NCBI RefSeq assembly: GCF_001954135.1
Contig: NZ_MBEQ01000042.1
Coordinates: 1-64,000, forward strand
Source of the DNA: Mycobacterium sp. GA-1841
GTDB taxonomy: Bacteria; Actinomycetota; Actinomycetes; Mycobacteriales; Mycobacteriaceae
Length of the DNA: 64,000 nucleotides
Reading direction: 5' to 3'
The notes under the pieces were generated by a model. That model did no database searches. It was not told the DNA's origin and saw only the letters and a program-made list of their open reading frames with translations. The translations under genes and the position numbers were made by a program. This document shows, in pieces, positions 22,046 to 31,115 of the stretch (positions within the stretch are counted from its first letter, which is position 1; each line of letters begins with the position of its first letter).

Positions 22046-23361
22046 GCGTTCGTTCCTTCCATACGCAGCACGCTGTTGATCGTCTGCACCACATCGAGAT
22101 CGGCCAGCGCCTCGACGGTCTCGGAGAGCGCGGCATCGGTGGCCTGGTGGGTGACCACGACGATGCGCGCACCGCATGGCCGGCCTTCGTCGTCGACCAT
22201 GCCCTCCTGGCGCACTTCGGCGATGCTGACCTCGCGCTTGGCGAATTCGGCTGCCACGGCGGACAAGACGCCTGGTTTGTCCGAGACGTTCATGTTGACG
22301 TAGTAGCGGGTGGGGATGAAGCCGATCGGGGCGATCGGCAGCTTGGCGTACTTGGACTCGCGCGGACCCCGGCCGCCCTGGACCCGGTTGCGCGCGGCCA
22401 TCACGACGTCGCCCATCACGGCCGACGCGGTCGGCGCGCCGCCGGCGCCCTGGCCGTAGAACATCAGCCGACCGGCCGCCTCGGCCTCGACCACCACCGC
22501 GTTGAAGGCGCCGTTGACCGCGGCGAGCGGGTGCGTCAATGGCACCAGTGCCGGATACACGCGGGCCGAAACACGTTGCTTACCTTCGTCGGTGGTGAGC
22601 CGCTCGCAGATGGCCAACAGTTTGATGGTGCAGCCCAGCGCCCGGGCGGACTCGAAGTCGGCCGACGTCACCTTGGTGATGCCTTCACGGTAGACGTCGT
22701 CGGCGGTCACCCGGGTGTGGAAAGCGATCGAGGCCAGAATCGCCGCCTTGGCCGCGGCGTCGTAACCCTCGACGTCGGCGGTGGGATCGGCCTCGGCGTA
22801 ACCCAGCGCGCTGGCATCGGCCAGCGCCGACGTGTAATCGGCGCCGGTGCTGTCCATCTCGGACAGGATGTAGTTGGTGGTGCCGTTGACGATGCCGGCC
22901 ACCCGCACCACGGTGTCGCCTGCCAGCGACTGGGTCAGCGGCCGGATCACCGGGATCGCGCCGGCGACTGCCGCCTCGAAATAGAGGTCTACACGAGCCT
23001 TTTCGGCGGCTTGCGCCAGCTCCCCGGTGGACTGGGCCATCAGCGCCTTGTTGGCGGTGACCACCGATTTGCCCTGCTCGAGTGCGGCCAGGATGGCCTT
23101 GCGGGCCGGCTTCACCGGTCCCATCAGCTCCACCACGATGTCGATGTCGTCCCGCGACACCAACTCGATGATGTCGTCGGTGAGCAGGCCTTTGGGCACG
23201 CCCCGGTCGCCGGAGACCTTGCGTACCCCGATGCCCCGCACCTCAAGGGGCGCACCGATACGGGCTTCGAGATCAGGGGCGCTCTCGTTGATGATGCGCA
23301 CCACTTCGCTCCCGACGTTGCCCAGCCCCAAAACCGCTACGCCGATGGGTTTCTCACTCAT
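22042..23361 (-). CDS. thrA: Homoserine dehydrogenase
   Basis: NAD(P)H-dependent reduction of aspartate semialdehyde to homoserine, branch point to threonine and methionine. 439 residues: Rossmann motif [10 protein letters not shown] at 12-21, a catalytic domain with [15 protein letters not shown], and a C-terminal ACT domain (about 355-439) for threonine feedback. The ATG at 23361 overlaps the lysA stop and has a GGAGGTGAG ribosome binding site inside lysA. Confidence 0.96.
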
Positions 23362-24782
23362 TGACCACTCACCTCCAGGCTCAACAGATCGTCGACGGTC
23401 TCCCGACGGAGCACCAGGCGCGCCTTGCCGTCCTTCACAGCAACCACGGCGGGTCGGCACAACAGGTTGTAGCGGCTCGACATCGAGTAGCAGTACGCAC
23501 CGGTGGCGGCGACCGCCAGCAGGTCACCGGGCGTGATGTCATCGGACACCCACGTATCGCGGACGACGATATCACCTGTCTCACAATGCTTTCCGACAAT
23601 CCGGGCAAGGGTTGCGGTGGCATCGCTGGTGCGGGATACCAAACGGGCGTCGTAAACGGCGTCATACAGTGCCGGGCGGATGTTGTCACTCATGCCACCG
23701 TCGACGCTGACGTAGCGCCGGTATCTGTCGGATGCCACGGCCACATCCTTGACGGTGCCGACCTCGTAGAGCGTGATCGTTCCCGGCCCCGCGATGGCGC
23801 GGCCCGGTTCCACCACGAGCTTCGGCGTCGGCAGCCCGACAGCCTCCGATTCGCTCTTCACGATGGCCTTGAGCTTGTCGGCCAGTTCCTGCATCGGCGG
23901 CGGATCGTCGTCTGGAACGTACGAGATCCCCAGTCCCCCACCGAGATCGATGACCGACATCTGCGACGTCTTCTCCACGCCGAACTCCGACACCACGTCA
24001 CGGAGCAGGCCGATCACCCGGTGGGCGGCCACCTCGAAGCCGGCCACGTCGAAGATCTGGCTACCGACATGGCAGTGCAACCCGACCAGGCGCAGGTTGT
24101 CGGTGGCGAACACCTTGCGGACCGCGTCCATCGCCGCACCACTGGCCAGGGACAGGCCGAACTTCTGGTCCTCGTGGGCGGTGGAGATGAACTCGTGGGT
24201 GTGCGCCTCGACACCCGGCGTCACCCGCACCAGCACATCCTGGACGACTCCGGCCGTTCCGGCGATGGCATCGAGGCGCTCGATCTCGATCTCGGAGTCG
24301 AGGACGATGTGCCCGACACCGGCCTTGACCGCCGTCGCGAGCTCGTCGACCGATTTGTTGTTGCCGTGCACCGTGATTCGCTCTGCCGGGAAATCGGCGT
24401 GCAGCGCGACGGCCAACTCGCCACCGGTCGCCACGTCCAGCGACAGGCCTTCGGCGGCGACCCAGCGAGCGATCTCCGTGCACAGGAATGCCTTGGAGGC
24501 GTAGTGCACATAGTCCCCGCCGCCGAACGCCGCGGCGATGTCGCGGCACCGCGACCGGAAGTCGTCCTCGTCGATCACGAACAGCGGGGTGCCGTATTCG
24601 GCGGCCAGATCGGTGACCGATACCCCGGCAATCGTGACGACGCCGTCGTCACCTCGAACCAGGTTGCGCGGCCAGACGTTCGGGGCCAGCAGCAGGATGT
24701 CTTCGGAACTCTGCGGCTTTGCCGGAGTACCCGACTGGTGGATTTCCTCGGCATGCCGGGGCCCGGCCGGATGCGCGTTCAC
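23358..24782 (-). CDS. lysA: Diaminopimelate decarboxylase
   Basis: Last step of lysine synthesis, decarboxylating meso-DAP with PLP. 474 residues: the PLP lysine in [10 protein letters not shown] (about 96), LHCHVGSQI, and the phosphate loop [10 protein letters not shown]; the C-terminal substrate site includes [13 protein letters not shown]. The first 30 or so residues are an Ala/Pro-rich extension. Start is GTG with a GTGA overlap of the argS stop. Confidence 0.96.
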   Translation of the reverse strand: MNAHPAGPRHAEEIHQSGTPAKPQSSEDILLLAPNVWPRNLVRGDDGVVTIAGVSVTDLAAEYGTPLFVIDEDDFRSRCRDIAAAFGGGDYVHYASKAFLCTEIARWVAAEGLSLDVATGGELAVALHADFPAERITVHGNNKSVDELATAVKAGVGHIVLDSEIEIERLDAIAGTAGVVQDVLVRVTPGVEAHTHEFISTAHEDQKFGLSLASGAAMDAVRKVFATDNLRLVGLHCHVGSQIFDVAGFEVAAHRVIGLLRDVVSEFGVEKTSQMSVIDLGGGLGISYVPDDDPPPMQELADKLKAIVKSESEAVGLPTPKLVVEPGRAIAGPGTITLYEVGTVKDVAVASDRYRRYVSVDGGMSDNIRPALYDAVYDARLVSRTSDATATLARIVGKHCETGDIVVRDTWVSDDITPGDLLAVAATGAYCYSMSSRYNLLCRPAVVAVKDGKARLVLRRETVDDLLSLEVSGQ

Positions 24783-26428
24783 ATCCGCTCCGGTGCAGTC
24801 ACACCGAGGATGGCCAGGCCGTTGGCGATCACCTGGCGGGTGGCCTCACACAGCGCGAGCCGGGCGGCGTTGAGGTCGCCCGGCGTCTCGTCACCCTGCG
24901 GCAGCACCCGGCAGGCGTCATAGAACCGGTGGTAGTCACCGGCGAGGTCTTCGAGGTAGCGGCACACGCGGTGCGGTTCACGCAGCGCAGCAGCGGCTTT
25001 CAGCACCCGCGGGAACTCGCCGAGGTTGCGGATCAGGATGCCCTCTTTTTCGTGGGTCAGCAGATCCAGGTGGGCAGTGTCGGCGCTGACGCCGAGATCG
25101 ACAGCGTTGCGTGTCAAGGCGGACAGCCGGGCGTGCGCGTATTGCACGTAGTAGACCGGGTTTTCGCTGGACGCACTGGACCACAGCGCCAGGTCGATGT
25201 CGATCGGGGTGTCCACCGACGAACGGATCAGTGAGTACCGCGCGGCGTCGACGCCGATGGCCTCGACCAGGTCGTCGAGGGTGATCACGGTGCCGGCCCG
25301 CTTGCTCATCCGCACCGGCTGACCGTCGCGGACCAGGTTGACCATTTGGCCGATCAGTACCTCGACGGTGTCCGGGTTGTCCCCGAGCGCCGCGGCGGCG
25401 GCCTTCAGGCGCGCGATGTAGCCGTGGTGGTCGGCGCCGAGCATGTAGATGCACAGGTCGAACCCGCGCTGACGCTTGTCCAGGTAGTACGCCAGGTCGC
25501 CGGCGATGTAGGCGGCGTTGCCGTCGCTCTTGATGACGACGCGGTCCTTGTCGTCACCGAACTCGGTGGTGCGCAACCACGTTGCGCCGTCCTTCTCGTA
25601 GATGTTGCCGGTCTCGCGCAGCTTGGCGATGGCCTGGTCGACGCGACCGGAGGTGTGCATCGAATCTTCGTGGGTGTACACGTCGAAGTCGGTGCCGAAC
25701 TCGTGCAGCGATTCCTTGATGTGGGTGAACATCAGGTCCACGCCGATCTCGCGGAACGTCTCCTGCTGCTCGTCGGCGGGCAGACTCATCACGTCGGGCC
25801 GCTTGGCCAGCACGGAGGCGGCGATGTCGTTGATGTAGGTGCCGGCGTAGCCGTCCTCCGGGGCCGGCTCCCCCTTGGCTGCGGCGACCAGCGAGCGGGC
25901 GAACCGGTCGATCTGGGCGCCGTGGTCGTTGAAGTAGTACTCGCGGGTGACGTCGGCGCCCTGGGTGGTCAGCAGCCGGCCGAGCGCGTCGCCGACGGCG
26001 GCCCAGCGGGTGCCGCCGATGTGGATGGGCCCGGTCGGGTTGGCCGAGACGAATTCGAGGTTGATCTTCTCGGCGAGTTCGGTGGAGTTGCCATACCCGT
26101 CGGCGGCGGTCAGCACGTTGGTGACGATGACGCCCTGCGCGGAGGCTTCGATGCGCAAGTTGACGAACCCAGGCCCGGCGACCTCGGCGCCAGCGATGCC
26201 GTCGGCCGCGGCCAGCGCGGTGGCCAGCCAGCCGGCCAGCTCACGCGGATTGACGCCGACCTTCTTACCGAGCTGCAGCGCGAGGTTGGTCGCATAATCG
26301 CCGTGCTCAAGGTTGCGCGGGCGCTCGACCGTGACGGTGTCGGGCAGCGCGGCGGGGTCCAGGTCACGTTCGGTCAGCACTGCCGCGGCAGTGGCCTTGA
26401 GCAGCTCGGCGAGGTCGGCGGGGGTCAC
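24779..26428 (-). CDS. argS: Arginyl-tRNA synthetase
   Basis: Class I synthetase charging tRNA-Arg, 549 residues. HIGH-type motif [11 protein letters not shown] (about 132-142), KMSKR-type motif [11 protein letters not shown] (about 344-354), and the C-terminal DALR anticodon-binding domain ending with MTPADL-distal residues TAPERM. GTG start. It diverges from a tRNA-Arg(CCG) gene and heads the lysA-thr operon. Confidence 0.97.
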   Translation of the reverse strand: MTPADLAELLKATAAAVLTERDLDPAALPDTVTVERPRNLEHGDYATNLALQLGKKVGVNPRELAGWLATALAAADGIAGAEVAGPGFVNLRIEASAQGVIVTNVLTAADGYGNSTELAEKINLEFVSANPTGPIHIGGTRWAAVGDALGRLLTTQGADVTREYYFNDHGAQIDRFARSLVAAAKGEPAPEDGYAGTYINDIAASVLAKRPDVMSLPADEQQETFREIGVDLMFTHIKESLHEFGTDFDVYTHEDSMHTSGRVDQAIAKLRETGNIYEKDGATWLRTTEFGDDKDRVVIKSDGNAAYIAGDLAYYLDKRQRGFDLCIYMLGADHHGYIARLKAAAAALGDNPDTVEVLIGQMVNLVRDGQPVRMSKRAGTVITLDDLVEAIGVDAARYSLIRSSVDTPIDIDLALWSSASSENPVYYVQYAHARLSALTRNAVDLGVSADTAHLDLLTHEKEGILIRNLGEFPRVLKAAAALREPHRVCRYLEDLAGDYHRFYDACRVLPQGDETPGDLNAARLALCEATRQVIANGLAILGVTAPERM

Positions 26429-26473
26429 GAGGGTCCATCCTATGGTCTGGGGTCCCCGCGCCCCGAATCCATA

Positions 26474-26501
26474 TTGACCGCGGCATGCGCTACGCTATGC
26501 A
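26474..26501 (+). promoter_or_regulatory. Candidate promoter of tRNA-Arg
   Basis: TTGACC (26474-26479), a 16-nt spacer, then TATGCA (26496-26501), placing a start near 26508, about 27 nt before the mature tRNA. Confidence 0.5.
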
Positions 26502-26534
26502 AGCCCAATCGGCGCAGCTGATCTTCAGCCCCGC

Positions 26535-26607
26535 GCCCCCGTAGCTCAGGGGATAGAGCGTCTGCCTCCGGAGCAGAAGGCCGCAGGTTCGAATCCTGCC
26601 GGGGGCA
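26535..26607 (+). tRNA. tRNA-Arg (CCG anticodon)
   Basis: 73-nt cloverleaf. The acceptor stem GCCCCCG pairs with CGGGGGC, followed by discriminator A. The D arm is GCTC/GAGC, the anticodon stem TCTGC/GCAGA around loop CTCCGGA (anticodon CCG), and the T arm GCAGG-TTCGAAT-CCTGC. CCA is not encoded. Divergent from argS. tRNA genes are common integration sites, and an AT-richer island starts just downstream. Confidence 0.97.
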
Positions 26608-26764
26608 CTTCACGTTTCTGCAGCTCATCGGCCATTTTCGGGTCGTGGGCACGAGGCTCGTGCGATTAGTGTGCGATAACAGATCCTTCCCAGTGGTCGG
26701 CCAGCAAAGCGCGCCGCGCGAAGCGCTCACGCCCAGACTGGTCCGACCGTGCACTTCGATGAGG

Positions 26765-27202
26765 TCAGCCTCCCGCAACGACAAGGGCACGCCGTCCCGA
26801 TGGATCAGTTGGTTCGACATAGGCAAAGCTCTGCGGAGGTACGCCGGAGGGCAGAAGCTCACGGATAGGTGCGGGCTCCTCAAGCCGGATCACATTTCCA
26901 ATTCGGATTCCCGACCCAACGCTGCTTCCCGCGTAGTACCGGTCGAAGTCTGCCCGGTCTATACAACCGACGCTCGCGAATCGACGCCATAGGTTGCGAG
27001 GTGTCGCGGTGACAGTTGCATCTACCTCGAAGCAGCCAATTATCCGTTGAACTGGTGCTGTGGCGTACACCCACACCACGGACACGTCGCTGGCCAGCGG
27101 CCGCTTGCGGAACTCGACCTTCTTTCGGCCGTCCATGATGGCCTCCGCGTACCGCGGATGGACAGACATGACTACCTGTCTGCCAGTTGCTGGTGAACCC
27201 AT
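26765..27202 (-). CDS. ASCH (PUA-like) domain protein
   Basis: 145-residue single-domain protein. The ASCH-type signature is SVHPRYAEAIMDGRKKVEFR (residues 13-32: a conserved 'S..P.Y...I..G.K..EFR' pattern), followed by strands including VSVVWVYATAPVQRIIGCFE. ASCH domains are PUA-like folds thought to bind RNA or modified nucleic acid, and some act in toxin or defence loci. The ATG at 27202 is chosen for its AAGGAGG about 10 nt upstream; a second ATG (27169) lies just after the upstream gene's stop. With the first start the two genes overlap by 31 nt, so they are translationally linked. Function unknown. Confidence 0.75.
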   Translation of the reverse strand: MGSPATGRQVVMSVHPRYAEAIMDGRKKVEFRKRPLASDVSVVWVYATAPVQRIIGCFEVDATVTATPRNLWRRFASVGCIDRADFDRYYAGSSVGSGIRIGNVIRLEEPAPIRELLPSGVPPQSFAYVEPTDPSGRRALVVAGG

Positions 27203-28662
27203 TGGGTGCCATCCTCCTTCACCTTTTGAACGGTTTGTGGTGGTGCCCTCAGCACGCGGTTGGACACTAGTTCGGCCAGTGTCCACGGTGGATCGATAAC
27301 CCGATCCTGGCGGAACAAGATAACGAGTACTTGCGATGGGTGCCGGGCAAGCGCCTCGATGTCGGTCGCGCTGTAGACCGTCCGTCCACCGACCAGATTC
27401 AATGCTTCCTCGGGTGAAGACGTGCGGTGCGTGTCCTCCACAACACCAATCACCTCGACCGTCTGGAACCCGGAACGGTAGAAGAGAATTACGTCACCCT
27501 GCTGTATCTGCTTGGTTGACGCGTTACATAGGTATGCCTTTCGTAAAGCGTTTCCCCAGGGGCGGGTGGTCTGTCCGGTAATTCCGGGTAGCGCAAGCTG
27601 ACCACCAGCTCCGAATGAAGCGCGCTCGGGGAACAGCTGGTTGTGCCAATTATCCTGAATCGGTATGACAAACACTGACGCGCCGCTTGCAACCGCTGGC
27701 GGCCCATAGCGAACGTGGAAATCGAGAGGGCTCAGCGACGCCTCTCGCGGCTGGAAGACCTTGGCCAATACAACTTCGCCCCTCGCCGACTTCCCGCCGT
27801 CGGAATATCCAAACAAGCCGAGGAAGTCAATCAAGCGTTGGTGGTGGTCCCAGACCTCAACGTAGGCGCTTCCTACGTCGTGGTCGTGGTGGGACTGCAG
27901 GACAGCCTTGAGGAGAAGTTCCCCATAGTGGTTGCCCGAATATGACGGTGCCACTTTGAAAGTAGAGATCTTGGTGATCGGCAAGGCCAAGCCGTAGCTA
28001 CAGTCCTCCTCGTTGATCTTCAGAATTGCTATCGCCGCATAGGTCCCGTCGTCCTCTTCGACGACGTAGCACTCGCGGTTCGCCGAATCCGCCTGCACTT
28101 TGGCAATCCAATCGTCGAACTCTGGATAATCGCCACGAATGCTCTCGAAAATTTCTTGTTCGAGCTCCAGCGCGTAGGACGGCACCTCCTTGACCCGGGG
28201 CGGAGGAGGGGCAACGGTCGGTTCGAGGCCTTCGAGCATCGCGACAGCATCAGCGAGCGTCAAGACCCGCTCGCCAACGCCAATACGCTTGGCCCTACGC
28301 CGAAGACGGCCATCATCACTTACTAGAAAGTTGACGGCGTTCGAGTGCAGCGCAGCGAGGATCCGGCGGTCGCGATGATCATTACTGTCAGGCACAACAG
28401 GGCCGAGCTCAGTGTCGATCTGCGAGCTGATCGGTGATTCGACCAGCATGTCGAACTTGTTCAGTTCCGCCATCCGCTGTTGGACGCGGACGGGATTGTT
28501 GCCCTCTGCCAGTTCGTCTCGACTAGCAGGATGCACGAAAACTCGGTGGCCCTGCTTCATCGCCAAGCGCATAAAAGTGGCGGCAGGACCCATGCCCGCT
28601 TCCATTTGGCCAGCGAATGGCTCTAACGCAATAAAAGCGTTTGTATCCAGCAGAAAGCGCAT
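27172..28662 (-). CDS. PIN - GNAT - PUA-like (ASCH/EVE-type) three-domain fusion
   Basis: 496 residues. Residues 1-145 form a PIN nuclease domain: LLDTN (Asp6), SRDELAEGN (Asp49/Glu50), HRDRRILAAL (Asp98) and VSDDGRL (Asp116/117), the expected acidic quartet. About 160-305 look like a GNAT acetyltransferase: VAPSYSGNHYGELLLKAVL (237-255) resembles motif A, and DHHQRLIDFLGLFGY the following helix-strand. About 325-490 resemble a PUA-like ASCH/EVE domain (QQGDVILFYRSG, EVIGVVED, TLAELVSNRVLRAPP). ATG at 28662 is where the PIN domain starts; upstream in-frame sequence is unlike any family. Coupled to the ASCH gene. Probably a toxin or defence effector that cuts RNA; the acetyl substrate is unknown. 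The GNAT and PUA calls are weaker than PIN. Confidence 0.72.
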   Translation of the reverse strand: MRFLLDTNAFIALEPFAGQMEAGMGPAATFMRLAMKQGHRVFVHPASRDELAEGNNPVRVQQRMAELNKFDMLVESPISSQIDTELGPVVPDSNDHRDRRILAALHSNAVNFLVSDDGRLRRRAKRIGVGERVLTLADAVAMLEGLEPTVAPPPPRVKEVPSYALELEQEIFESIRGDYPEFDDWIAKVQADSANRECYVVEEDDGTYAAIAILKINEEDCSYGLALPITKISTFKVAPSYSGNHYGELLLKAVLQSHHDHDVGSAYVEVWDHHQRLIDFLGLFGYSDGGKSARGEVVLAKVFQPREASLSPLDFHVRYGPPAVASGASVFVIPIQDNWHNQLFPERASFGAGGQLALPGITGQTTRPWGNALRKAYLCNASTKQIQQGDVILFYRSGFQTVEVIGVVEDTHRTSSPEEALNLVGGRTVYSATDIEALARHPSQVLVILFRQDRVIDPPWTLAELVSNRVLRAPPQTVQKVKEDGTQWVHQQLADR

Positions 28663-28912
28663 GGGTGATGGTGCGCCACCTGCACTGCCGCCCCCATCCG
28701 CCACGTTCCGGATTATCGCCTCCCGGCGATTCCTTCGTGCGCTGACACGCCCGCAGTCTGGCATGCGTTTGCCCGTGTTGAGACAATTGCTATTCCAAAA
28801 CTCAAGTACTCGTAGCCAGCACAATCTGCAGTGCGTGCCGTGGCAGCGTGCTGCCCGGGCGGGTCCCCCTGGAGTACCCCTGTCTGATCCAGAATTCCGG
28901 ACAGGATGCGGG
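28663..28912. promoter_or_regulatory. Divergent intergenic region within the island
   Basis: 250 nt between two divergent island genes. The only structure seen is an inverted repeat CCTGTC/GACAGG (28879-28905) just before the nuclease-like gene, which partly covers its AGGA ribosome binding site, plus TTGAG/CTCAA (28778-28805). No LexA-type SOS box was seen. Confidence 0.4.
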
Positions 28913-29524
28913 ATGATGGCTTGTGTGAGTTTGAGCCGGAAGGTCTACGCAGAGCTGCCTCGGTACCCAAGTGAGAAGGCATTTGTCGATGCGACGCTTG
29001 CGGAACTGGAGCCCGATTTCCACGTGGAGCGGGAGGTTGTGCTCGAGCACTGGATGGGCAAGCAGCTGAAGGTTGACGCGGTCATGTGGCCGCGCGAGCC
29101 GCAGCTGTGGAAAGACGAACGTCCTGTCTTCGCAGTGGAGTTCAAAATGCCGATGCTGTTCCACACCGGGGACGGCTGGCAAAGCGCTAAGGACTTCACC
29201 GCCTGGGCTGCGCAGTCCGTCGATTATGCTAACTCGTTGTGGCGTGGCCCTTTCGGGGATCAGAGGCTGCGGATTTTCACATGCCCGTCAGTTACCGCGC
29301 CATTCGAGGAGGTGGGGCCAAGCAACCCCGAAAGCCTGACTTTGACTGATCCGGCGTTCTATATGTCACGACTATTGTGGCAGTTGGGTGTTGGTGAGTT
29401 GGCCAAGCTGGAGCGCGATGGCTGGACGCTTCTTGGTCAGGGCAACCATGTCCTGTGGTCGCAGCAACGTGGTGTGCACGAAGGCAAGCGTTGGAGCCTC
29501 ACGCAACCTGTCGGCAGCCACTGA
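28913..29524 (+). CDS. PD-(D/E)XK nuclease-like protein
   Basis: 203 residues, unrecognised as a named protein. The core matches the PD-(D/E)XK restriction-endonuclease fold: Glu39 before a strand, Asp55 in LKVDAVMWP, Glu76-Phe-Lys78 in PVFAVEFKMP, and then Gln101-x-x-x-Tyr105 in AWAAQSVDYAN, the RecB-type QxxxY motif. The rest is a mixed alpha/beta tail (LRIFTCPSV, SRLLWQLGVG). In-frame sequence continues upstream but only antisense to the PIN fusion gene; ATG-ATG at 28913/28916 is preceded by AGGA. It could be a defence nuclease or a non-catalytic fold member; no experimental relative is claimed. Confidence 0.62.
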   Translation: MMACVSLSRKVYAELPRYPSEKAFVDATLAELEPDFHVEREVVLEHWMGKQLKVDAVMWPREPQLWKDERPVFAVEFKMPMLFHTGDGWQSAKDFTAWAAQSVDYANSLWRGPFGDQRLRIFTCPSVTAPFEEVGPSNPESLTLTDPAFYMSRLLWQLGVGELAKLERDGWTLLGQGNHVLWSQQRGVHEGKRWSLTQPVGSH

Positions 29525-29665
29525 TCTCGCGCGCCTGATCCGCGCCTGTCGACCAGATCTGCCGCCTCGCGCGTTATTGCACCCACAGAGTGCGTGGAGC
29601 GTATCGTGCCCACCCCACAACGCGCGTCAAGGTCGCCCCCCTCGGTGCCGACCACCAGCCTGACA

Positions 29666-30673
29666 CTACGTAGGGCCTTCTGCATTCGAATAATCCGGCG
29701 TCCAAAGCTCTAAAATATCTAAGACAAAGCGTGTCAGCTCGGCAAATTGTTGATTAAGCGCCTCAGATCCCAGAGTAGCCACTTCCCGAAGGTTGCCGTG
29801 CGCTAAATCACTTCGCTTTCCGTAAGCGTTATCAAAATATTTACGCGGAGCTAGATTCGCATATTGACCGGGAAGTCTGTCAGCCAACTTTAGACCGAAT
29901 GATCGGACAGAATCATTCTTATCACTCGTCAGAAGCTTGACAACAACGTCACGAACATGGTCATCGCAGCTTGCACACCCTTCCACCTGTGCAATCAGTG
30001 AATCGAGCAGCGATAGAACTTCGGAATCGTTGCGCTGTCTGTGGGGGATGAGCGCTTCGACAGCGGTAACCATCAGAATAAACTTGGCTTCTGGATTGCC
30101 ATTTGAGAACGCAGCATGAACGAGGTCATAGGCAAGTTTCAATTCGCTACCCCATACACCGTTCTGCCTGGATAGTGCGGGAAGGATGCCTTCACGCACT
30201 TCGTCCTCCTGCACCGACATCCACACATATGGCGTGCCCATTGTCAGATGAAGGAACCGGCGCGAAGGCTCCGTAGGGTACACATATAGTCCAAACCGTC
30301 GTTCATCGTAGATTACATCTCCCGGAAGAATACCCATCATCGCCAGGCCGTCGCCTTTTACTTCGACTTCCTCGGGGTGCGCGTTCTCCTTGTCGTCGCT
30401 TCCAAATTCAACTGGGATTCTCATTCGCGCCATATATTGCGAAACTACTTGCCGCCACTTCACACCTGACTGCAGGGCCTGATCACTTGATGAATATCCA
30501 CTGCCGACCACGACCAACTCTGTAGCATCACCAACAAGTTGACCATTAGTGGCCGACCGCATGACCACCAGTTCATCGGACACTGAGGCAGTAAGTCGGA
30601 TTTCTTCGGTGTTCACATGAAGCCTGCGAAGGCTGTCAATTATTTTGATCCGGTTTCGAAAAGAGAAAGTCAC
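29666..30673 (-). CDS. HEPN domain protein (Apea-like), putative RNase
   Basis: 335 residues with visibly lower GC than the surroundings. The C-terminal half (about 175-325) is all-helical with FILMVTAVEALIP (198-210) and the HEPN catalytic pattern R-x4-H in KRSDLAHGN (Arg287, His292). The N-terminal half is beta-rich (VSDELVVMRS, GDVIYDERRFGLYVYP) and unassigned. HEPN proteins with this motif are often metal-independent RNases in toxin-antitoxin, CRISPR-linked or abortive infection systems; Apea-like HEPN members are less studied. GTG start. It converges on the nuclease-like gene 141 nt away. Confidence 0.65.
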   Translation of the reverse strand: MTFSFRNRIKIIDSLRRLHVNTEEIRLTASVSDELVVMRSATNGQLVGDATELVVVGSGYSSSDQALQSGVKWRQVVSQYMARMRIPVEFGSDDKENAHPEEVEVKGDGLAMMGILPGDVIYDERRFGLYVYPTEPSRRFLHLTMGTPYVWMSVQEDEVREGILPALSRQNGVWGSELKLAYDLVHAAFSNGNPEAKFILMVTAVEALIPHRQRNDSEVLSLLDSLIAQVEGCASCDDHVRDVVVKLLTSDKNDSVRSFGLKLADRLPGQYANLAPRKYFDNAYGKRSDLAHGNLREVATLGSEALNQQFAELTRFVLDILELWTPDYSNAEGPT

Positions 30674-30717
30674 ACTTCATTGTTGCACCGTGCGATAAAC
30701 GAGCGGATGCAAATCGA

Positions 30718-31032
30718 CTAGCCGAGGCTGTTGATGCCCTTCGACCATGCCCACGCGGTCAGGCGCCAGCCGTCGTCGCCGTTGCGGAGGGCGATTGTGA
30801 AGACTCCCCCGTTCTGGACGATCTGCTGACCGTTGAGGTCGAACGTCATCGTCGTCGGAACGACGACATAGCCGTCCGCCCCGTTGACTTCGACATGGCG
30901 CGGCTCGCCGAGCGTGACGTGATATCCCGAGGCGCCGAGGTGCTCGCCCTCGGCGAGCACGTCGTGCCACCAGTCCCGGGTGGCGGTCGGCCCCTGCCAC
31001 ACATGCGGCGCCATCCCGTCGAGGATCTGCAT
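30718..31032 (-). CDS. NTF2/SnoaL-like protein, N-terminally truncated
   Basis: 104 residues matching only the later part of an NTF2-like cone fold (DGMAPHVWQG, YHVTLGEPRHVEVNG, DDGWRLTAWAWSKG). Codons upstream of the ATG still read like the family (GSDALAAVCADP) but run into an in-frame TGA at 31069-31071, where the usual first helix of about 20-35 residues should be. It therefore looks like a remnant or a recently shortened gene, next to the island's right edge. If translated from 31032 it would lack the first helix. Confidence 0.6.
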   Translation of the reverse strand: MQILDGMAPHVWQGPTATRDWWHDVLAEGEHLGASGYHVTLGEPRHVEVNGADGYVVVPTTMTFDLNGQQIVQNGGVFTIALRNGDDGWRLTAWAWSKGINSLG

Positions 31033-31115
31033 CGGATCAGCGCAGACCGCGGCCAGAGCATCGGATCCTCAAACTCTATAGAATATTTGCCATAGAATTT
31101 CAGGAAAGGATCGCA

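Larger units (their letters stand above)
26671..30698. other. Accessory (defence-like) island next to tRNA-Arg
   Basis: Four genes (ASCH, PIN-GNAT-PUA-like, PD-(D/E)XK-like, HEPN) lie between the tRNA and ordinary metabolic genes. Base composition drops: 29821-29880 is 26/60 GC against 41/60 in 31141-31200. The 9-mer GTGCGATAA occurs at both edges (26671-26679 and 30690-30698). No integrase, transposase or repeat of the tRNA 3' end was found, so the mode of arrival is unknown. Confidence 0.6.

Noticed and set aside
26608..26670. Short palindrome GCACGAG/CTCGTGC after the tRNA as an att site or terminator
   Set aside because: Only one central base, no T-run, and no second copy elsewhere; kept out of the feature list.
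26440..26883. Minus-strand frame containing PRQDSNLRPSAPEADA
   Set aside because: It is the antisense translation of the tRNA-Arg gene, a well-known annotation artefact; the flanking frame has no homology and overlaps the ASCH gene.
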